From assembly GCF_018916875.1 (NCBI RefSeq), contig NZ_JAHLNO010000005.1, positions 42,164 through 106,163 on the forward strand: 64,000 bases of DNA, given 5' to 3'. The notes beneath the pieces are model-generated. The model ran no database searches and was not told the DNA's origin. It saw only the letters and a program-made list of their open reading frames with translations. This DNA is from Virgibacillus proomii (GTDB lineage Bacteria > Bacillota > Bacilli > Bacillales > Amphibacillaceae). The stretch's first letter is position 1; every line of letters begins with the position of its first letter. Made by a program: the position numbers and the translations under genes. This document shows positions 60,247-64,000 of the stretch, piece after piece.

Positions 60247-60279
60247 TGCCATGAGTACGAATCCATGGCATGTTTTTTT
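60247..60279 (+). terminator. spoVM terminator
   Basis: TGCCATG (60247-60253) pairs with CATGGCA (60264-60270), then TGTTTTTTT. The rest of the 310-bp spoVM-rpmB gap holds no further gene. Confidence 0.8.
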
Positions 60280-60394
60280 ATGGGGGATCTGACACTGATT
60301 GTAAGTTACAGTTGTTTTTTAAATGCATGTTGCAATTATCTAAGTTCCATCGTCATTGGAATAGACGGATTTTAACAAAACAATTTTTATAATA

Positions 60395-60428
60395 GAAACA
60401 AGCACCTTTTAATGAAGGTGCTTGTTTC
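60395..60428 (-). terminator. rpmB terminator
   Basis: GAAACAAGCACCTT (60395-60408) pairs perfectly with AAGGTGCTTGTTTC (60415-60428). It lies just past the rpmB stop on the minus strand and could act on both strands. Confidence 0.8.
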
Positions 60429-60452
60429 ATAAACGAATGCGTTAATTTTATA

Positions 60453-60641
60453 TTATACGCGTTGTACTTTCCCTGATTTTAGGGCGCGTGCAGAAACATA
60501 AACTCTTTTCGGTTTACCATCTACCATAATACGTACTCGTTGGACATTGGCTTTCCATTTACGCTTATTAGCATTCATAGCGTGCGAACGGTAATTTCCA
60601 GTGCGAGTTTGGCGTCCAGTTATAACACATTTTCTGGCCAT
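60453..60641 (-). CDS. rpmB: 50S ribosomal protein L28
   Basis: 62-aa L28: [20 protein letters not shown] at the N terminus and [18 protein letters not shown] at the C terminus. Only one of the usual zinc Cys residues is present, so this is the zinc-free form. AGGAGGGATAGC precedes the ATG at 60641; a longer upstream frame has no site. Minus strand, opposite to spoVM and asp23, as in B. subtilis. Confidence 0.96.
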   Translation of the reverse strand: MARKCVITGRQTRTGNYRSHAMNANKRKWKANVQRVRIMVDGKPKRVYVSARALKSGKVQRV

Positions 60642-60775
60642 GCTATCCCTCCTACTTCTTTTCCTATGACAAACAAATTTCATTTCATACCTATACAATT
60701 TACCATAACTTTTTACACTTGGCAATTATTCTTTTCCAAAAAATGCAATAGATAAAGAAAACTATAGCGATGTAA

Positions 60776-61058
60776 ATAAAGCGAAACTTGATTCAGTTGG
60801 GATTTTCCTTCATTCCCTACTAGATAGAAGTAAAACAAAGGATAACAACATCTAGGACCTTAAAAAACACTTTTCTTCGTGCTACATTGCTATCGAAACT
60901 TATTCTTCCTAGAAAGTGAACAACAATTTTTCTACTTGAGATGTATCGCTCCGAAGCTTTCCCTGTCCATCAATCCGCGAGTCGGGTATGTAGGTGAGTT
61001 CGTATTCTCTATAACTTTTGAAGTGGTAGTTTTACGGCACTTGACATACGGGATAAAG
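60776..61058 (-). repeat. Family C element carrying D units, copy 9 (minus, eroded)
   Basis: On the minus strand it starts CTTTATCCCGTATGTCAAG (61058 downward), then GTGCCGTAAAACTACCACTT, a D-like region (about 60966-60868) and a right end AGTAGGGA...TCCCAACT closing with GTTTCGCTTTA. The D region starts after the GATTGATGG boundary as in other copies. It fills much of the 880-bp rpmB-asp23 gap. Confidence 0.6.
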
Positions 61059-61520
61059 TTATCACTTTTGATAAACGTTTTTTTCTCAAATAACTTTTGA
61101 TATACTTACTCAGAGTCTTCGTTTGACATGGGATACCCATGCTTTTGGCAGCAATTAAAGCAATAGGTATATCCTTTACATATCCGATTAAATAAAACTA
61201 ACATTTGATGGGGAAAACTCCCATGGATAGATGTTTCATTTTATACATAAAGAAAAAATACTTGACAGATGCTTGTAAATCGTACATTGTTAGAAGGGGT
61301 AATTTTAATACGATTAAGAAATGAGTTTTTAGCGTAGAGCTTCGCTTGGCGCAGTGAAATGTTTAATGTTCAAAGTCAAAGTGTAACTTAGCATTTGCTT
61401 GTGTCAAAGGCATGTCGCCGCTAAGTTTTCGTAAAATGGAATTCATCTTTACTTTTAAAATGGTCCTGCATGTAGTAGAATATTTTTAGAATGTGAGCAG
61501 GTATTATAAGGAGGATTCAA
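61059..61520. other. asp23 leader region: promoter and hairpin
   Basis: TTGACA (61262-61267), 17 bp, CATTGT (61285-61290) is a fair sigma-A promoter, about 230 bp upstream of asp23. AACTTAGC (61385-61392) pairs exactly with GCTAAGTT (61420-61427) followed by TTC, a possible leader hairpin. No gene is seen in the rest. Confidence 0.45.
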
Positions 61521-61883
61521 ATGTCCATTGAACTTCATACAAATGATGGTCAAGTAACGATAACAAACGAAGTAATTGCAACTATTGCCGGAGGAGCAGC
61601 TGTTGAATGCTACGGCATCGTTGGAATGGCTTCAAAAAGTCAAATTAGAGATGGTATTGCGGAAATACTACGAAAAGAAAATTATTCAAAAGGGGTTATC
61701 GTTCGACAGGAACAGCATCGCTTGCATATCGATATGTATATTATTGTAAGCTACGGTACTAAAATATCGGAAGTTGCTCATAATGTTCAATCTAAAGTAA
61801 AATATACATTAAGCCAGTCCCTTGGTTTGGATATTGATTCAGTTAACATTTATATACAAGGGGTTCGGGTAACCCAAGAATAA
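61521..61883 (+). CDS. yloU: Asp23/YloU family envelope stress response protein
   Basis: 120 aa Asp23/Gls24 family protein (DUF322). NEVIATIAGGAAVECYGIVGMASK and VSYGTKISEVAHNVQSKVKYTL are family signatures. Relatives are membrane-associated in cell-envelope homeostasis; the molecular role is unclear. AAGGAGG before the ATG. Normally paired with fakA, as here. Confidence 0.92.
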   Translation: MSIELHTNDGQVTITNEVIATIAGGAAVECYGIVGMASKSQIRDGIAEILRKENYSKGVIVRQEQHRLHIDMYIIVSYGTKISEVAHNVQSKVKYTLSQSLGLDIDSVNIYIQGVRVTQE

Positions 61884-61968
61884 TGGACATGAATTTATTG
61901 TTTGCTCTAGCGTCTGTTGATGAACAGGCGCTTATGAGTTCTTGTTTATTAGAGGAGGAAATGAAAAA

Positions 61969-63630
61969 GTGAGTTTACAACAAGTAGATGGCAAGATGCT
62001 AACACAGATGATTTTGTCTGGTGCTCATCATTTAGCAAATAATGCCAATAAAATCGATGCTTTAAATGTATTCCCTGTGCCTGATGGCGATACAGGAACA
62101 AATATGAATTTAACAATCACTTCAGGAGCAAATGAAGTAAAAAAGATATCGAGTAACCGAGTATCTGATGTTGCGGAGGCATTCGCCAAAGGACTCCTAA
62201 TGGGGGCAAGAGGGAACTCAGGTGTCATTTTATCGCAAATTTTTCGAGGTTTTTCCAAAGGGTTGGATAAAAAAGAAGCGGCTACATCTGAAGAACTGGC
62301 CAAAGCATTTGAAAGTGCTGTTACATCAGCTTATAATGCAGTAATGAAGCCTGTCGAAGGCACTATCTTAACAGTCGCCAAAGATTCAGGACATAAAGCG
62401 GTAGCTATAGCTAAAAAGGAAAAAGATATTATAATGCTCATGGAAAAAATTGTAGCAGAAGCAAAAGCATCTTTAAAACGTACTCCGGAGCTGCTGCCAG
62501 TACTGAAAGAAGTAGGAGTAGTTGATTCAGGCGGACAGGGTTTAGTTACCATTTATGAGGGCTTTTTGGCTGCACTAAAAGGTGAGGAGCTCCCTGAAGA
62601 TACATCGGATTTTAATATGGATGAAATGATCAATGCAGAACATCATAAAACAGCCCAAGACTTTATGAATACAGAAGATATTAAATTCGGATACTGTACA
62701 GAGTTTATGGTTAAATTCAAAGAAGATAAATTAAAAGCATATCCGTTTGAGGAAGAGGCATTTCGTAATGAATTAAGCAATCATGGAGATTCATTATTGG
62801 TCGTATCGGATGATGAATTAGTAAAGGTCCATATTCATTCTGAACACCCTGGCGAATGTCTCAATTTAGGGCAACGTTATGGTGATCTGATTAATATGAA
62901 AATTGAAAATATGCGAGAACAGCATACAGCAATTGTCGGTAGTAAACCTAAGCAAGACAAGCTTAAAACAAAAACTGAATATGGGATTGTAACGGTAGCA
63001 ATGGGGGAAGGACTTAAAGAATTATTGGAAAGCCTTGGTGCAACGGTAGTAATACAAGGTGGACAAACAATGAATCCAAGTACGCAAGATATTGCGGATG
63101 CTATCAAAGCAACGAATGCGAAAAAAGTACTAGTATTGCCAAATAATAAAAATATCTTTATGGCTGCTGATCAAGCGGCAGAATTAGCTGATCAGGATGT
63201 AAAAGTTATTCCAACCAACACAATCCCTCAAGGAATTAGTGCCATGTTGGCCTTTCATCCGGATAGAGACTTTGAAACGAATGAAAAGGCAATGAATGTG
63301 GCTAGAAAAGAAGTGAAAACTGGTCAAGTTACATATGCCGTCCGTGATACACAAATTGACGGGATTTCGATTGAAAATGGACATTTTATGGGAATTGAAG
63401 ACGGGAAAATTGTTGCCACAAATCCAGATAAAACGGAAACTGTTAAATTACTTTTAGAGAAGATGATCACTGAAGATGATGAGATCCTTACGGTTTTACA
63501 AGGTGAAGATGTATCAGAAGAGGAGATTGCTGAACTTGTAAAGTATATTGAGGATACGTATGAAGACATAGAAGTAGAAGTACACAATGGGAATCAGCCG
63601 ATTTATTCGTATATTTTCTCTGTAGAGTAA
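61969..63630 (+). CDS. fakA: Fatty acid kinase ATP-binding subunit FakA (DAK-like)
   Basis: 553-aa kinase subunit that phosphorylates fatty acids held by FakB proteins, feeding them into phospholipid synthesis. N-terminal DhaL domain with DALNVFPVPDGDTGTNMN near 31 and GARGNSGVILSQI near 75 for ATP/Mg binding, DSGGQGL near 184, then the DegV-like middle and C-terminal domains. GTG 61969 with AGAGGAGGAA 8 nt upstream matches family N termini; the ORF opening at 61942 is rejected. yloV in B. subtilis. recG and sda genes lie beyond the window. Confidence 0.93.
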   Translation: MSLQQVDGKMLTQMILSGAHHLANNANKIDALNVFPVPDGDTGTNMNLTITSGANEVKKISSNRVSDVAEAFAKGLLMGARGNSGVILSQIFRGFSKGLDKKEAATSEELAKAFESAVTSAYNAVMKPVEGTILTVAKDSGHKAVAIAKKEKDIIMLMEKIVAEAKASLKRTPELLPVLKEVGVVDSGGQGLVTIYEGFLAALKGEELPEDTSDFNMDEMINAEHHKTAQDFMNTEDIKFGYCTEFMVKFKEDKLKAYPFEEEAFRNELSNHGDSLLVVSDDELVKVHIHSEHPGECLNLGQRYGDLINMKIENMREQHTAIVGSKPKQDKLKTKTEYGIVTVAMGEGLKELLESLGATVVIQGGQTMNPSTQDIADAIKATNAKKVLVLPNNKNIFMAADQAAELADQDVKVIPTNTIPQGISAMLAFHPDRDFETNEKAMNVARKEVKTGQVTYAVRDTQIDGISIENGHFMGIEDGKIVATNPDKTETVKLLLEKMITEDDEILTVLQGEDVSEEEIAELVKYIEDTYEDIEVEVHNGNQPIYSYIFSVE

Positions 63631-63689
63631 TTTTTCTTAACTATTCACAATTCATTAGTTTTTGTAACGAGTATTATCCTCCTCTCTTT

Positions 63690-63800
63690 TGGCAGAAGCA
63701 AGCGCTATGCCCTTGTTTAGCCCCGGCAAGCGCCGGAACTCCGACGAGGAGGCGCCTGTGCCGCAAGAGGAGTGAAACGACCTCGAGAGGCTGGTCGATC
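63690..63800. repeat. GC-rich intergenic repeat-like segment
   Basis: AGCCCCGGCAAGCGCCGGAA and neighbouring CGACGAGGAGG are much richer in GC than the surroundings and contain short stems such as CCGGC/GCCGG. The layout resembles GC-rich dispersed intergenic repeats seen in Bacillaceae; the family cannot be named from here. Confidence 0.45.
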
Positions 63801-63880
63801 GAGTGCATAAGTTATACGAAGCTACCTTCAAAAAGATATTCATCATGTAAAAAAAGGATATCATTTGCAAGAAAATGAAA

Positions 63881-64000
63881 AGAGGCTGGGACAAAACTAG
63901 CCGAAAATAAATAAAAATGGTTCCGATCATCGGTTTTTGATGATTGGAATCATTTTTTGTTGGGGTATTTTCAGTGTTTATTGGTTGGTTTGTGTTTTTG
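63881..64000. other. Hairpin and AGGCTGGGACAAAA repeat at the window edge
   Basis: GAGGCTGGGACAAAAC (63881-63896) is a motif I recall in dispersed repeats of Firmicutes. It is followed by ATGGTTCCGATCATC (63917-63931)/GATGATTGGAATCAT (63938-63952) with a TTTTTTG tail, a terminator-like hairpin. Only the start is visible. Confidence 0.4.

Overview
The window is a low-GC, AT-rich stretch of a spore-forming Bacillaceae chromosome. The gene order follows Bacillus subtilis from pbpB-spoVD through ftsZ, spoIIG-sigG, ylm, ileS, pyr and ylo to prkC-rsgA-spoVM-fakA. The numerous structured intergenic repeats suggest a Virgibacillus/Oceanobacillus/Lentibacillus-type genus rather than B. subtilis itself; genus is inference. 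I place 54 protein genes, 51 on the plus strand and 3 on the minus strand. There is no rRNA, tRNA, CRISPR array or intact transposase.

Layout. 1-13.3 kb: the division and cell-wall cluster, 3' end of pbpB, spoVD, murE, murF, mraY, murD, spoVE, divIB, ftsA, ftsZ. murG and murB, which sit between spoVE and divIB in B. subtilis, are absent. 13.9-16.4 kb: spoIIGA-sigE-sigG, the sporulation sigma cascade. 17.0-21.4 kb: ylmC-ylmD-ylmE-sepF-ylmG-ylmH-divIVA. 21.4-26.7 kb: T-box leader and ileS, lspA, an RluD-type pseudouridine synthase. 26.65-37.6 kb: the pyrimidine operon pyrR-B-C-AA-AB-K-D-F-E with two PyrR-type attenuators but no pyrP. 37.7-40.2 kb: three accessory genes (methyltransferase, LysR regulator, Ohr). 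40.6-60.1 kb: rqcH (minus), Ca-ATPase, yloC, remA, gmk, rpoZ, coaBC, priA, fmt, rsmB, prpC, prkC, rsgA, rpe, thiN and the 27-residue spoVM. def and rlmN are missing from their usual places. 60.4-63.6 kb: rpmB (minus), asp23-family yloU and fakA.

How the genes work together: peptidoglycan precursor synthesis (murE/F/D, mraY), the divisome (divIB, ftsA, ftsZ, sepF, divIVA) and the spore-specific wall and sigma machinery (spoVD, spoVE, spoIIGA, sigE, sigG, spoVM) are interleaved. Candidate promoters fit this: sigma-H before ftsA, sigma-F before sigG, and sigma-E before spoVD and spoVM. The pyr block makes UMP. prpC/prkC form the phosphatase/kinase switch beside rsgA.

The most unusual content is between genes. 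Family A (about 80-92 bp, 4 copies) starts right after the T-tract of four unrelated intrinsic-terminator hairpins, always in the same orientation, and ends in its own terminator-like hairpin; two copies lie inside the pyr leader regions. Family C (about 155 bp, two hairpins, about eight copies) keeps its stems while the stem sequence changes. Some C copies carry arrays of 42-63 bp family D units at one internal site. B and E modules often flank C. I cannot link these to a named element without a database.
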